Translations under genes and position numbers: made by a program
Assembly (NCBI GenBank): GCA_029931535.1
Contig: JAQPZY010001688.1
Location: 7,973,001-8,037,000 of the forward strand
DNA length: 64,000 nucleotides
Reading direction: 5' to 3'
From: Margaritifera margaritifera
Lineage: Eukaryota > Mollusca > Bivalvia > Unionida > Margaritiferidae
Part shown: in pieces, positions 45,465 to 59,080 of the stretch
Position numbering within the stretch: the stretch's first letter is position 1
How the letters are laid out: each line of letters begins with the position of its first letter
Notes under the pieces: model-generated
Databases searched by the model: none
What the model was told of the DNA's origin: nothing
What the model saw: the letters and a program-made list of their open reading frames with translations, nothing else

Positions 45465-47316
45465 GTGTCCCTCAAAGTGACTGACACTCTACTGGCTGAA
45501 TAGAATTTCCAGGAATTCAAGAGAAGACCATTTCTTCCTTTTAACTGCAGATTGTTGAAACCATCTTTAATATTCTTCAGGAATAACAAGATTTTCAAAT
45601 TAGCTGCTGTGGTTGACATACTGGATGTCAACTTGGCAGCATTTTCATTTCAGACCAGCAAGACATCATAAGAGGTCTTCTGGTGGACACTCCATGTTAA
45701 TATGACTTTTCATTTTGGACAAGCAACGATAGCAAGATTACCAAAAAAGGAAGCCATGGTAGCCATATCTGACATCTGATTGACACCATTTCTATATAGT
45801 GACAACTAAAAACATCACAAGAAGTCTTTTGGTGAAAGCACAATGTCGATATGACCTGCCATCTAGAAGTAGTGATAATAAGATTGTCAAGATGGCCATT
45901 GTGGCTGTAATATTAGACGTCAGATCGGCACCATTTTAATTTATGACCAAGTAGACATCATAAGAAGTCTTTCAGTGAAATCCCATGCTGATAATCACAT
46001 TTATTCAGGAGAAATGGTGATAACAAGATTTTCAAGATGGCCACAGTGACAGGCATATTGAACATCTGAATGGCACCATTAGGACCAACTAGCAGAAGTT
46101 GTTTTGTAAAAACTGATGTGGATACAACCATCTATTCAGGAGGAGTAGTGATAACAAAATGTTTTAAGATGGCTGATGTTATGGCCATATTGGACATCAG
46201 ATCGACACCATTTCCATTTTGAACCAACCAAACATCATAATTCTGGTGAAAACCCCATGGCGATATTACTTTTCCTTCCAAAGGAAATGCAATAAGATTT
46301 TCAAGATGGCCACTCAAGCAGCCATATTGGACATCAGATCAGCACCATTTTCATTTAGGACCAACTAGACATCATAAAAAGTCTTCTGGTGAAAACCCCA
46401 TGGTAATATTACTTTCCATTCGGGAGGAGCAGCAATAACAAGATTTTCAAGATGACTGCTGTGGTGGCCATATTAGACATCAGACTGGCTCCATTTTCAT
46501 TTAGGACCAACTAGACATCACAAGAAGTATTTTAGTGAAAACCCCATGTTGATATGACCATCCATCCATTCAGGTGCTTTGTTTGTTTTGTGGAGTTTAA
46601 AGCCATTTTTCAGCACATGATAGGCTATACATGGCAGCCAGTATATATGGTGGGATAAGAACCTGGAAAACCCAAAGAAGAACCACCGACCCACGGGAAG
46701 CTACTGGCACTGACAGAGGTGAGATGTGTGCAGGTGGGCACCTTAGCCAACCACTTGGTAACCCAGGGACCGCCACTTAGGAGGTGCTGCTATAACAAGA
46801 TTTTCAAGATGGCTGCTGTCGTGGCCATATTGGATATCAGATTGGCACCATTTTCAATTAGGACTAACCTGACATCATAAGAAGTCTTCTGGTGAAAACC
46901 CCATGTCATTACGACTTTCCATTCATGAGTAGTAGTGATAAGATTTTCAAGATGGCCACTGTGGCATCCATATTGGACATCAGATTGGCACCATTTTCAT
47001 TTAGGACCAACTAGACATCATAATGAGTCTTTTTAGCAAAAATCCCCTCTTGACATCACTATCTATTCTTCTGGAGTAGCGATAACAAGATTTTCAAGAT
47101 GGCCACTGTGGTGGCCATACTGGATGTCCCAGCAGCACCATTTCATTTAGGACCAACTACACCATGGGATAAATGTTATTGTAATGTTTTATGGCAATCC
47201 ATGAAATAGTTTAGGAGGAGTAGTGATAACAAACTTATGTTAATGGATGGACAGACAACAGATGTAGGACACAGACCATCCCATAAGCTCTTCCCATACA
47301 TGACCAGCTAAGCTAA
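45465..47316 (+). mobile_element. Helentron-like element (family 1) with a SINE insertion
   Basis: The 5' end GTGTCCCTCAAAGTGACTGA, TCTACTGGC, leader, about ten core monomers, full tail and a 3' end ACCAGCTAAGCTAA at 47316. The SINE at 46578-46773 interrupts one monomer. This is the longest array here. Confidence 0.8.
46578..46773 (-). mobile_element. tRNA-Leu-like SINE (family A)
   Basis: Reverse orientation; its head reads GGTCCCTGGGTTACCAAGTG and its body contains CACATGATAGGCTATACATG (plus strand). It lies inside a Helentron-like monomer; AGGTGCT on both sides may be the target duplication. Confidence 0.75.
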
Positions 47317-49226
47317 AAATCCCTATATTGTGAAAATAATAATAATAATAATGCTATTAATTTCAAATCGAAGATTCAGATTTAAATTAGGAATTATAAA
47401 CACCCCTGATATTAACTATCTGGGCACTAACACATTATTTTTTCATTTTCTAGGCACTAACTGTACAACTTCAGACCTACAGCTACTAATACAGCATAAT
47501 CTTTCAAAACCCTAGTGTTCCAGTTTTTGTCTTCTACACATTTTATTAAAATTTAATTTTCAGTCATGATGCCTAACTGACATGATTATAATCACAGTGC
47601 AAAGTGTAGATGTAATTAAAGCTGAGACAGATTTTGGAATCTCATTTATCTGTGCCAATTGACTGTTTTTGTTTTTTTTTAATGATTGAATGATTGTATC
47701 CCCACTTCATCACTTACCCAATAATATTATCAACACATGTACATAGTTCCTTGTGTGCCCTTTAATACAGGCAGTGACAATTTTGTAATTTCTTAATGAA
47801 AATGGTCATTTCAAATTAAGCACAAAGTTTACAGGCATACAAGTGAAGAATTATTTGAATGCCAAATCAAAAACAGAAAACAAATGCAGATATCAAAATT
47901 GTATTTTTTTCCCCAACATTTACACTTAATCCTTCTTTATATTAGAACAGAGCATAACAAGACAGGATCCCTTTTGAAAAAAATGAAACAAAATATGAAA
48001 TGAATTAAAATAAAAAACATTTGCTTATAGAAACTGACTATACAATTAAAGAATGATTAATCACTTATACCCTCTCTGGAACCTCAAGCTGAGATGGTTT
48101 TTACAGCAGTGCACTTGTCTCTCTAAATAGGCCTGTCAGCTCATTGATTTAGTTTGCAGGGGTTATCTCAAAACAAAGGTGATAAACCATTCCACAAACT
48201 GTGTACAGTCCTTACAAAGAAAACTTTTAAAAAATCGCTTTAAAAAGTAGAAAAGGGCATGAAATATCGTGATGTTTAATCTACATGTTATAATTTAATG
48301 CTGTCTGCGAATTGAAAATGTTATAAAATCTGACCAATTCATATAAGCCTAAATGATTTTAAAGTTCTCATTAAATGAAATACAGTACTCCCTGTGTAAC
48401 ATTTACCATGGGAGCCCAAGAAGTGATCAGTGTTATATGCAAGTGCAATCTCATACTAAAGTATGTTCCAATCAGTTAATGTCATACTTATACACACATG
48501 TACAAAAATGTAAAGGCACAACTAGCTACAAACTTTAGGAAGACCAACCCTTCCAAATAAACAGATAAGAGTATATAACAAAATGCAATTAACAAAAAAG
48601 TACTTTTAAAATATTCTTGCCACTCACTACAGAAGGTGAAGATAAAATATCCACAATGGGACAAAACAATGCTTTCTGGAATAAAACCAATGGCCTTGGA
48701 TTATTAAATGGAGATGTGTAAATTAACCAATTTTGTACAAGGATGAATGAAAACAGAATTTTCCTGATTGGACATTTTAGGCAAAGATGAATCAGAAACA
48801 GTAATCAATACAGCTTTCCCTCAATATAATGTGGTAGTTGGGGTCCATAACCGCTGATCACATTGTCCATCAAACCACTTTATAACAAGAACTACATTAT
48901 GTACTGAACTGTGGTACTGCAAGGATTGAAACTTTGATTGTTGCGCGTGTTTGTGAAGTGAGAGAGTGAAGGGATTTTTTTTAAAATGCCAGCCAAATGT
49001 ATAAATGTATATAGTAATAATGTCAATAAATGTTAGTAATATTTGTTAACTTTATATTAATTGTCCAAAATATGTTTTAAAAAGTAAATAAAAATATAAT
49101 AATTAACTTCGTGGTGTTTTCTTTCAACATGTATTGTCATACATGTGACGGACCAATGATTTAATTTTTGGACATGGGTCCATAGCAGTATACCCGAAAT
49201 TGCATAAAAATGAAGAACACAAGGGA

Positions 49227-49330
49227 GCTGCGCAAGTTCAGTTGGTAGAACATCCAACTCACAATCCTGGGGTTGCAGGTTTGATACCTGCCTAGGCCAG
49301 CGGCTTCCATGTTCCTGTGAAAGGCATAAG
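49227..49330 (+). mobile_element. tRNA-Val-like SINE head (family B)
   Basis: GGGAGCTGCGCAAGTTCAGT, then TGGTAGAAC (box A), an anticodon-loop-like CTCACAA and box B GGTTTGATACC. The acceptor stem does not close, so it is a SINE head or tRNA fossil, not a functional tRNA. Confidence 0.6.
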
Positions 49331-49704
49331 ATTCCAGTTCCTCACCATAATAGAGCCAAAAATTTCTTAAAAATACTGTTAATACAAAAAAAAAAAGAGC
49401 ATTATTATGAGAGAGAGCTTGCTTCAATTGATACAGCAGGAAATCTACACGATTTTAAAATATTTTATAAATGTATGGAAATTACTTGAATTGAAATTTT
49501 TGGACATGAGATAAATAAGGAACACTTCTTGTTTCTCTGAATTTAAGCCACGCTTGAACTCCATGCTATAATGTACTCCAAATATATGTGACTGACAGAA
49601 ACCAAATGACATGATCTTCATACTGATGGCATTAACAGCTATAAATGACAAAATCTATGCCTCAAAGTTTGCATAGGCAACCACGAGTGTTAACCAACAC
49701 AAAA

Positions 49705-50043
49705 TCACATATATAATTTAACTAACATTCTAAGCAACGGTGGCACAAAAGGTCTAAACTTCATCAGCAGTGTGTGTGCATTTGCTGCTAATGAGTTTAC
49801 CACTGTTCCAATACAAACTATTGTGAGATGCCCCCTAGCTGTCAGGTACCTGTCAGCTGTCACTGCCACAGGCAGACATAATATCACTCCTATGGTCTGT
49901 TGACCTTCTGATGCCACTAGCTGATTCATTGGGCACATTATCATAGCCAGGGGATCTACATGTTTGGTCTGAAACTTTTTAAAACAGTAACCGGTTTTTT
50001 TTACAAAATAATTACAATTCTGCCCGATTAGCGACGTCGGCAT
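49705..50043 (-). CDS. unidentified 112-codon open frame
   Basis: An open frame with a hydrophobic centre (GVILCLPVAVTADRYLTARG) and a C-terminal LLMKFRPFVPPLLRML. I do not recognise it. The DRY triplet recalls GPCR helix 3, but there is no flanking transmembrane pattern. The plus strand reading is broken by stops. It may be part of an unrecognised repeat. Confidence 0.2.
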   Translation of the reverse strand: MPTSLIGQNCNYFVKKTGYCFKKFQTKHVDPLAMIMCPMNQLVASEGQQTIGVILCLPVAVTADRYLTARGHLTIVCIGTVVNSLAANAHTLLMKFRPFVPPLLRMLVKLYM

Positions 50044-51899
50044 ACATCATGATAATTTAATAAAATGCTAATTGATTTGCCAGTGATTGTCAGTAACAGT
50101 AATGAAACTGTATAAGTTATTTGATTAAAATGTGCCCTTGGTCAAATAGGCCTTTTAATACAAAATGCGACGGAAGCTTCAGGGCTCGAACAATTTTCAG
50201 TTTAGCTACTTGTCCTGCTGGACAAGCGACTTCGAACTCGTACAGTTTCAATTTTACTTATCCTACACTGTACATAAAACAGAATGTACTTACAAAAGAC
50301 ACTCGTCCAACTGGAAGAGCATCTTGAAAAAAAATGGCTTGCCTTTCTCAGTCACCACTAGTAAATACTAACGGACGAGTGGAATTTTTTAGACCCGAGT
50401 TTAATTATATATGTTGTCTTGATCTTTTCAGACACAACATGAGATTTATACATGTCCTGAATTATGTTCCATGTATAATCAAAATAAGAAATAGGTTGGC
50501 AAATACTGTGGTTATATAAATAAAATATGATAATTATTAGGTCATGATCTATAATGATGCCCATACCACTTCCAGCATACAAAATCAACATTGTTAAGCA
50601 AAGAGATTATACATGTCAGTTAATGAAATGAACTTACCTATGTATTTATGCTACTAAATCGCTCGCTTGTACATTTCCGTCACATGGCTACAACAACAGT
50701 GATATTCTGTTAGTCCAAACGAAATTTAGTAATGACACAAACTTGAATCCAGGCAGAAAGTTATTTGATAATATTACTGCTGTGTATTAGTCACTTTTGT
50801 GTTTTAATGTGGCATAAAGTTGGCAGATATGACAAGGTACAAACCATGGGCAAGATGACTGGCAACACGAGAATACAGGTAAGCTCCGGTGAATCTCAAA
50901 GGAATAAAAGAACAGCCTGTCAAGTTGTAGTACAGTTAAGTGGAGATTTATATTAACATCACAAGAGTAACAGCGTTCCTTCCTGCACTTTGTTGACTGG
51001 ATGTTATTAATATGAAATATGACTTCCTTTCCTTCCTATGTGTTAGTTAATACACGCAGGTATGACTTAACAGATTTGTAGTACTGATCCTATTTATACA
51101 TTGGGTGTAAGCGGCTGTCAAGTTGACACTATTCAATCAAGCCTGACACCGAGATGAAATGAAATACAGATGGCTTAGCAGATACACTTTATGACACATG
51201 ACTACAACACACCTCTCAAGTAATGGAACCTTCCACAATAAAACTCGCCAAACACTGTTCAGGCAGCAAGTGAGTTTATTCGAGAACTTGAACTTTATGC
51301 CGATCCCAACCAAGCAAAGAAAATATTGACACAACAATGGTCAACTGGTTTATTGTAAAAATTATCTTCAATGACAGCAAAATTAAGCCTTATAATTTTT
51401 TTTTTTACAAAACTGTGAACCATGAATTTTAAAATGCAAGATGCAACCCGAGAAGTTTGTTGTGCTTGAAGGTCAAAAATGGAGAAAATCTTCAACAAGT
51501 ACATTTTTCATGCATTTGTGTGGACCAATATGTGTTAATTCAAAAATTCAATTTTCCTGTACATTTTATTCCCACCTAATTGCAGATATTTTGCTCTAAA
51601 AGTACTGTATGTATCATTGTTCATTTTTAAGCTGCATGATTGCACCATTTATTTTTTTATTCGACTTTGCACAAAAAACTGTTTCTATGGCACCTGTAGG
51701 GCACATAAGGGACCAACCATTTAATTTCCGGGGGGGGGGGGGGGGACTTTGGGATACTTTAGAAAAACATTTCCAGCTCTCAAATAGTTTGAAAAAAATG
51801 TTCTTGCTCTGATTTATAGAACTAAAAAACACAACATATTATCACCAATATATAAGTTGGGAACAAAAAAATCTTCAGGTTAAAAAAATCCCTAAAAGA

Positions 51900-52190
51900 A
51901 ACCCCAGAAGATAAAGATAAAATATAATTACATTTGATTTCAGACTTTATCAGTGCACCCAATACTGGCTTACTGAATAGAAGCACCAGGTGATCAATTT
52001 TATTGGCTGACATAAATGTTTTACTTACTCCAACTACTGGTAGCTTCGACACCAAATCGAGAACACCTGGTCAATGATCATGGATATAAAATGTATTGAA
52101 GAAATGATGAAATGTTCAGCAACAAAAACTGCTGCATTTATTTCCAAAGTAGAGTGCAAGGAGGAAAAAATGTAGACTCAAATGTCCAAA
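51900..52190 (+). repeat. repeat pair with 38280-38560
   Basis: Counterpart of 38280-38560. The sequence to its right (52190-53370) has no clear match in the other copy and no gene. Confidence 0.7.
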
Positions 52191-53374
52191 ATTGATTCCA
52201 GAAGGATATCATTACTCAAGCATAAGGAATTCAAATCCCCATACAGAAGGCCTGTTGCAGGGGAAACTGATAATGATATGCCTTTATATTTTTCTTGAAT
52301 AAAATAAAACAGGCAAGAATACATCTGCAACCCATGTTTGAGCACTGATGGATGTATGTATGCTAGATTCAGAAAGTCAATCACCAATTTTGCAATCTGT
52401 GAACAAATATTAATCTGGTGAGAAAAAATACATATGGCAAATATTTATGGCCAAAAAAGTTTGCTGCACAACTATATTTGCTGACCCACATATTTTCAAC
52501 GCATTTATTGCAAAAAATCTGTTAGCCTGATGCCCAGGGCCCCTCCTGTATTGTGAGTTGCCCATCAAGCTTGTAAAAGAAAAGTTTTATCTAATTTTTA
52601 TGATAAAATCTTGAGCAAGCAGATGAAATGCTGTATTGAGTTTGAAGTTCTTGAAAGACTCGGGTAAATTATTAATATTCATTTCCTACTGAAGCTCCAT
52701 TTGTAGGTCCTCCATCCGTATGAAGATTGTCTGCTTACTTCTATCAAAAGCTATAAACTTTGTGTACAAATCAAAGCATGTGACCAATGAACTGGGAACA
52801 ATACTTTTTATGTTCTCAATATTTCATTGGTTACCAATAATTAGCACTCACTTGTCCATCATGAATAATAACGAGTTGTCTCTCTCTCACACTTACAGGG
52901 CAATACATCAGTGGCTTAATTCATTGAGTATTACCTCTGTGAATGTTTGACACAATCTAAGCAAGGGGATTGGTGACTTGCAAAAGCATCCAAAACAATG
53001 TTTTTCACCTTATAGGTACAGCGATAATTACATCGTATTTTAATCCATTTTTTTTCAAAGAATTGATAGCCTTTGATTCTATTGATATACAGAGTTAGTG
53101 TTTTCTATAATTGTGATGCATCACTGTACTATGACAGGAACTAAAGTTGAAACTATTGTTTTTACCGACTGAAATTAAAACCTCATGGCTCTCTGACTTA
53201 ATCTCTGTTTTAAATTCTGATCAAGCAGCGTGTGAAAATTTTTAGAGTATCTAGAAAACGAAACTTGTCAAAACCCCCCAAATACACTTCCCTACAGATC
53301 GAGATGAAATGCACCAACAGTGCACTGAGCTGAAGGCAAAGCTGAAGACACACAAACAGTAAGAGATCCCAAGA

Positions 53375-53623
53375 GCAGATGTGTATGGCCACAATTAAGA
53401 AATCTACAACTGAACATGCAGAAATTGGGAAACTGTTGGAAATCATGTTAGTTGTAAGTCCTCTGCAGCAGAATGTGAATGCAAGTTTAGCCCCATGAAG
53501 AATATCAAAAATAATCTCAAAAATATAGAGAAACTGTTAAACCAGGACACACTTCAAATGCTTATTAACATCAACTCTGCTGATCCAATCAGTGAGGACA
53601 TTTTTCAATTTTACACTGGCTGA
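53375..53623 (+). pseudogene. hAT transposase C-terminal dimerisation domain relic
   Basis: AEIGKLLEIMLVVS (about 53418-53460), then, after a frameshift, SAAECECKFSPMKNIKNNLK and TLQMLININSADP, ending at a stop at 53621-53623. The (E)CE-x-FS-x-M-x-x-IK pattern and following leucines are the hAT dimerisation signature. No terminal repeats found nearby; a different lineage from the CAGAGATGC elements, judging by sequence. Confidence 0.7.
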
Positions 53624-53934
53624 CATAAGGTTGTGGTGGAAAACATTGCTTCAAGTAAGATGAAATCAAAATTTGAGGAAACAAAGTCAGACATAAATGT
53701 TGTCCAAACATTCTGTAAAATAAAAACTACTTTGGTAGCGAGTACTGGTTTACATCAGGAACTACATGTAGAGAAAACATTTCTTTTAATAAAATCCAAT
53801 AAAAATCAAAATAATTTTAGTAGACAAGGTCACACAATTTTTTTTTTTTTTGAAGTACACTATTTTGAAAGGAACAAATAAAATCTGAAAACGAGTAAGT
53901 TTTCAGCACCCCCTGCAGGTTCAGAGATATGGAT

Positions 53935-54115
53935 AGGCCTCCTGCACGTCACAAGAGGTTCAGTGGTAAGCGTTTTGCCTTGCGACCAGAATGGTGTGGA
54001 CTTGAATTCTACCATTGGATCATCCCAGGTTGGCAACAGTGGAACATCCTTGGAAAGGTACTTTGCTCCTCAATAGTAAATAATCTACTTGTGTTGCTGT
54101 GCCGTAAATAAAAAA
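53935..54115 (+). mobile_element. tRNA-Gly-like SINE candidate
   Basis: AAGAGGTTCAGTGGTAAGCG (box A), TTGCCTTGCGACC (anticodon-arm-like), GACTTGAATTCTACC (box B), then a tail. Single copy in the window. Confidence 0.5.
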
Positions 54116-54961
54116 AACAATTTAAGGCATTTTTTTATTTCTTTTTTTATTAAGGTCATTTTGCCATAAATAATCCATTAATTGATAAATAATTCCATGG
54201 TATTCACTGTAAATTTTCATGGAACAAAACACCAAGATTCACCTTGAGTTCAGGATCAGCCGTTTCCCACATCTATTTGTCATTTGTCCCTCAAATCTTG
54301 GACTCCTGTGTGCCCCATGTGCACTTTTTTTGTCTGAAGAAAGGAAATGGACACATCCAACTATTTTTCTTTAGTACATGTCTGTCCATGTCTTTGCCAG
54401 TCACCAAAAGGTGAGAAGACCTTACAGATGGCAATTAATTTTTAAAAAAACACACAGTTTGGCATTTAATCATATTAGTTTCAAAACAAAAACAGTTCAG
54501 AAAATATTGGAATTATTATAATGAACACAAACAGTGAACACTAAAGTTAAACAAGTGCAAGATCCAAAACAGACAATTCTGTAGTTCACCTCTTTTCAGG
54601 CGAACCAGGTATTCAAACATTTATTACAATAATGTAAATTTGCAAGGCAAAGATAATAGTAAGAGCACATGGAAAAGTTAAGGTGACAAAATTGTCACAG
54701 CAAAAAAGATTATCTGGTTTTTTATTTTACCACTACTAGTGCATCAAGTACTATCTTGTATTTTTCTTCATCCCTTTGAAAAAAAATGGTGTCCCAAAGA
54801 TTTGGAGTACAGGGGGACACAGTGTACCCTGACCTTGCGATCCTAGGTGCAACAATAAAACAGCTTTCAACAAAGTTCATTGCAAATGCTGGAAAAAATG
54901 TAATTAATTTGCATTCAGATTGTAATGTGGTTGGTTGGTTGGTTTTAACGACAGTTTTAAC

Positions 54962-55122
54962 ACATTAATGAACTTATCATGCTGAGGAAATGCAAGCCAA
55001 ATGCCTTACACAAGGACACACCAAGTCAGTCAACTCAGGCTGGCATGGATGGATATCAAATCCACAACCCTTGGATTACGAGTAAGAAAGCTCTACCAAC
55101 AAAGCTACAGCAGCTCCCACAT
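54962..55122 (-). mobile_element. tRNA-Thr-like SINE (family B)
   Basis: The minus strand reads GGGAGCTGCTGTAGCTTTGT, TGGTAGAGC (box A), an anticodon-loop-like CTCGTAA and box B GGATTTGATATCC. Its tail resembles 5330-5478 and 32945-33062. The best-preserved member of family B. Confidence 0.65.
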
Positions 55123-55984
55123 TAGGATGTTAAATAGTTATTGGTCTTGGTGCTGGTTCTGTAAACGGACTCACAAAGACATGGGTTCTTTAATCAATGA
55201 CCTATCGATCCTCTTACTTCATGTTTTTCTCTCCCATCATTTTCTTCTTCCCTCTCCTTCCGGTCACTCCTGCTTTATTTTTCAATGGGTATTTCAAGGT
55301 CATTGTCAATTTCAGGCAAACAAAACTCAAAAAATTCTCCAGAGTAAGGCTGAATCTCCTTGTTAACCATAACTGAATTTGAAATAACTCCTATTTTTGG
55401 TTTTCTTTGTTGTTCAATGTTTCATCTGTACATTTGTGCTATAATTTGATTGGTTGAATTACATGTATAATTAGTATATGGTGGAGAATAAACCAATGGT
55501 ATGTGCGATATTAACTTGTCATGTAGGATAGATCAGTTGTTGCTGAATCAGACTAAAGTTGCAATGTTTACACATGTAAACGGCTTAGTTAATTTACGGA
55601 CTGTAAACATTTACAAAATTGGTAAACCTATAAATGAACATGCAAAGGACCGTGATGCAGGAACTACCTGATCCAATTAAATGATATATTTCCACATCTC
55701 TGCTTAAGAGGACTATTTTTGTTAATTCTTTTTTGTAAAGTACATATGATTTTCACATCAAATATGGCATTGCTAGGATAAATCAAAAAGCTGAAGTTGA
55801 CAAGAATTGGTTGTAGCTCACATTACACAACATTACACATCTGGTTAATTTACTGATAATGCTGATAAAATTCTATTTAAAACTACATCATTTACTTTTG
55901 AAAAACATGTTTGTTAACAGAGCCTTTGATTAGTAACATTTTACTTTTTAAGAAACACCATTCCAACCTTGTAAACCACTGTAT

Positions 55985-56731
55985 GGTCTCTTAGTCATTG
56001 TAGATCCTACAAAAGTATCCCATGCGCATGTTCACACAGCCCGCCAAAAAGAGAAACTGAAGAGAAGGCAAATGGAGTCTCCTATGGATACCAGGTCTGC
56101 CGTGGAATTCAAGGTTCACAGAAACAAGAGATGAAGGCAAACTGACAAGGAAGTCTTGGCCTGTAAAGTCCTCAACAATTCTAGGATTTTGTGCATCTTT
56201 TCTGGGAGAACACAAACCCAAACCAGAAAGGTAAGGAAAAATTCATTCTTATGTACACAAAATCCTGAGCTGGAATGAGATCTGATTTCTCTAGGCAGGG
56301 AACAAGTTCTAACTGAGTCATTATACTGTTGTGCAGCAGCCGGGCATTGAAATATTGGATGAGCCGAATACCCAGATACCTCAAATGTGCAGCTACTAAT
56401 CCCATAACTATTGTGAAGACCCTGGGAGCTGAGGCTTGACTGAACATGGCTCGTAACTGAATACCTCCTGTCTGATCAAAATCCGTAAGTATTTCTTGTG
56501 CAGAGGAACGAGCAGAACATGGAATATGCTTCCTGGAGATCAATGGAAACTGCCCAGTCTATGTGTCTGATAGCATTCTGAACTCATGCTGCAGTTTTCC
56601 ATCTTGAAGGTTTCCTCTCGCAAAATTTGTTTAGGGGAAAAAGATCTATAATCAACCTTCTGTTTCATTCCGTTTTGGGGACCAGAAATAACTATATAAG
56701 TAAAATAAAAAAGCAATTTATTCCTAGACAA
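55985..56731 (-). pseudogene. second DIRS reverse transcriptase fragment
   Basis: Parallel to 13100-13830: FKMENCSM with the same out-of-frame continuation, then SIDLQEAYS (first Asp kept), stops, [35 protein letters not shown] (about 56332-56400) and SPRKDAQNPRIVEDFTGQDF. The Asp pair position reads NA. The shared YF...LLHN shows it is a sister of the first element, about 70% alike. Gag, RNase H and recombinase are missing. Confidence 0.8.
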
Positions 56732-57286
56732 TTAAAGTGAAAATTCAAAAGACACTTACATTAATGTGAATTAAAGTCCAAATAATCAAATAAGTGTCCT
56801 AGCCACAAGCCAAACAATATATAATGATCCCAATTAATTCCAACAGCCTTGAATGTCCTGATGTGCCAGTAATCTTGAATGTCCTTATATGCCAGTAGTC
56901 TTGAATGAATTTACAAAAATCCCAGTCATGTATCAATCCAAAATGAGAATGGACCCTTTAGTAATTAAAACGAATATTTTAAATTAATAATTCCTCTCTC
57001 TGAATTTGTTCTGATTTTCACAACACAACTATAAACATCTGATTATTAAACCAAATTCCTAAAGACTGATAGCATAGGAATCAAATACTGCTTACCAAAC
57101 TTCCTATATATTAACACAAGTCACCTGACAGAATTTGCTAGAAAATCATATGGCTTACCCAACAAATATAAGTAATTATAGTGGAAAAACCAGTATAATT
57201 GCAACCAAAAGCAACCTTGACCTCGATTTCTAAGAACTTGTTTACATCCTACAACCAAGGACAAAGTTAAATATGTAGGACAAAAG

Positions 57287-57526
57287 TTAAATACATAACA
57301 GCATATTCTGACACAGGGTTACATCTGCCCTCTCATGTAAGAAATCTTTCCTAATGTACTGTATTGCACTTTTTCCTAATGCCTTCAGCCCATATTTGAT
57401 GTTCTGTACCAAGTTGTAGGTTTCAATGCTTATCCTCCTCGATTTGGAATCAATAATATCATTCATGACATTGAAGGATGACTCTACCTGTGGGCCATGA
57501 AAACAATTCAGTACAGACATGTCCAT
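57287..57526 (-). pseudogene. hAT-like transposase C-terminal fragment
   Basis: An uninterrupted frame begins MDMSVLNCFHGPQVESSFNV and continues MNDIIDSKSRRISIETYNLV, i.e. VE-x-SF-x-x-M-x-x-I...R...S-x-E, the hAT dimerisation layout. The N-terminal part of the transposase is absent. To its right lies 57541-57670, which pairs with 38845-38985, where the minus strand has FHNDPSNMEI. Confidence 0.55.
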
Positions 57527-57685
57527 CTTTGATAGACAAGGGTATCATTGCGGAATGGGACCAGACAGACGGTCAAAAACCCAATCAGAGATGATGTAAA
57601 AGAACGGACCATATTGATGAAAATTGGATTCAAGTCAGGAGAAAAGCGAAATCTGCTTTAAATGGAAAAAATCATCACTTTATTG

Positions 57686-57838
57686 CACATGGGCTGATGA
57701 TGGGAAGTCAGTCTGGGTCGATGAACATGTTCTATGAATTTCTGGAACAGAAGGATGGTGCAACTAGCATGGATGAGGCTTTTCCATTGCAGAAAGTGTA
57801 AGCTAAACAATAGTGATTGGTATTGTATTACTGATATT
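57686..57838. repeat. DIRS right-terminal-repeat fragment
   Basis: About 75% like 16381-16540 and in the same orientation (GTTCTATGAATTTCTGGAAC, CTAGCATGGATGAGGC, TTTCCATTGCAGAAAG, CAATAGTGATTGGTA). Probably the right end of the element whose RT lies at 55985-56731; the 950 bp between contains foreign sequence. Confidence 0.75.
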
Positions 57839-57839
57839 A

Positions 57840-59080
57840 AATTGAATATTTATTGCAGAAATTAATAAATCCAGGATGCATGTGCATGTGATAATGATGT
57901 GTGTTTGTATTTCTTCAATAAACAAGAAACAGGTAAGGGTATTTATAACCTGTCTCTTTTTTTCTTCTTCTTCTTCCCACTTTTCCAATTTTTCCACTTT
58001 TCGAATGAACACTAAAAAGGCGTTCTATTTATCAGCAACAACAGCACTCCAAGCTGTGACTAAAATGGACAAATGCAATTAAAAGTTTACAATTGGCAGG
58101 CGAAAATTATCAAATGGTTACCATTTGGAAAACTTAAGAATTATAAAGGAAACCAAGAAAATTGCATAAACACTTTTTAATTACAAGTACCATATTTTTG
58201 TGCATGTCTTCGGATGGCAAACAATAATTAATTTTTACTCTAGTCCAAAAAGATCCTGAAATATTATTCACTGGCCAAAAACAAACAAACGACAAGTTAG
58301 CTGTATGATTTAAATTGTCAAAAATTAGGACAACATTATTCATTAGCTCCCTAGCACCGATATAATGAACAACATTTGTTTAAAACTACATTACTCCCCT
58401 GTAAATAAAAACTCTGGTAAAAGCAAATAGATGTGCCACCCTTTATTAAAGGAGAAAACAATTAAAGTGAAAGTCATCATCTTGCAAAATGAGGTTTAAC
58501 ACCTCCTTTGTGGACCTTACTAAAACCTGCACCTGATCGCATACAGACAAATGAAACAATTCAAGCTTGTGCAGCCTGATACTGAAACTTTTATAAGACA
58601 AAATAGCAAAGTAACTTGCATTTGAATACTTAAATGTTTTTTTTGCAATTTTTGTTTACAAGTATGTTATTATCCACTTAAAGCAATTCCTATCTACGTG
58701 ACCAGTACATGACTGGGTGCAGGTGTTAGTATTATCCATAACGGAGGTATTAAACAAACCCTTTGTGATGAAGATTTCAATTTAACACTTTTCTCTTTTA
58801 ATAAAGGGTGACATGGTCTTCCAATACCTTTATGATTGCAATTTTTTAATCCAGATGTTTTTTGTCACATCAGCAAGCTATTCTCAACTTTATGAAAGAG
58901 GTATTGTCTAGCTTGTCATATCACTGTACAGCTGCATTTGTGCCCTAGAACATAAGTATATAAATACAATTCTTTCAAAACAACATCCAAACATTGCAAG
59001 GCAAGAAACTATGATTTTGGCAAAAAACTTGGTGTCCATAAACAGTGTCAGAACAGACAGAAAATATGGTATACAGTACA
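57840..59080. other. no gene recognised
   Basis: AT-rich; left of the well-matched part of duplicated segment copy 2. No exon, tRNA or element ends recognised. Confidence 0.5.

Larger units (their letters stand above)
47317..51700. other. no confident gene
   Basis: AT-rich sequence with a (AATAAT)n stretch at 47335 and poly-G at 51731-51747. A short stretch at about 48815-48900 (CTTTCCCTCAATATAATGTG) looks like the end of a Tigger-type MITE. The SINE at 49227-49330 and the open frame at 49705-50043 are listed separately. Confidence 0.5.

Noticed and set aside
49705..50043. GPCR fragment suggested by AVTADRYL
   Set aside because: No set of seven hydrophobic segments, no splice-linked neighbours, and the sequence after DRY does not fit helix 3 and the second loop.
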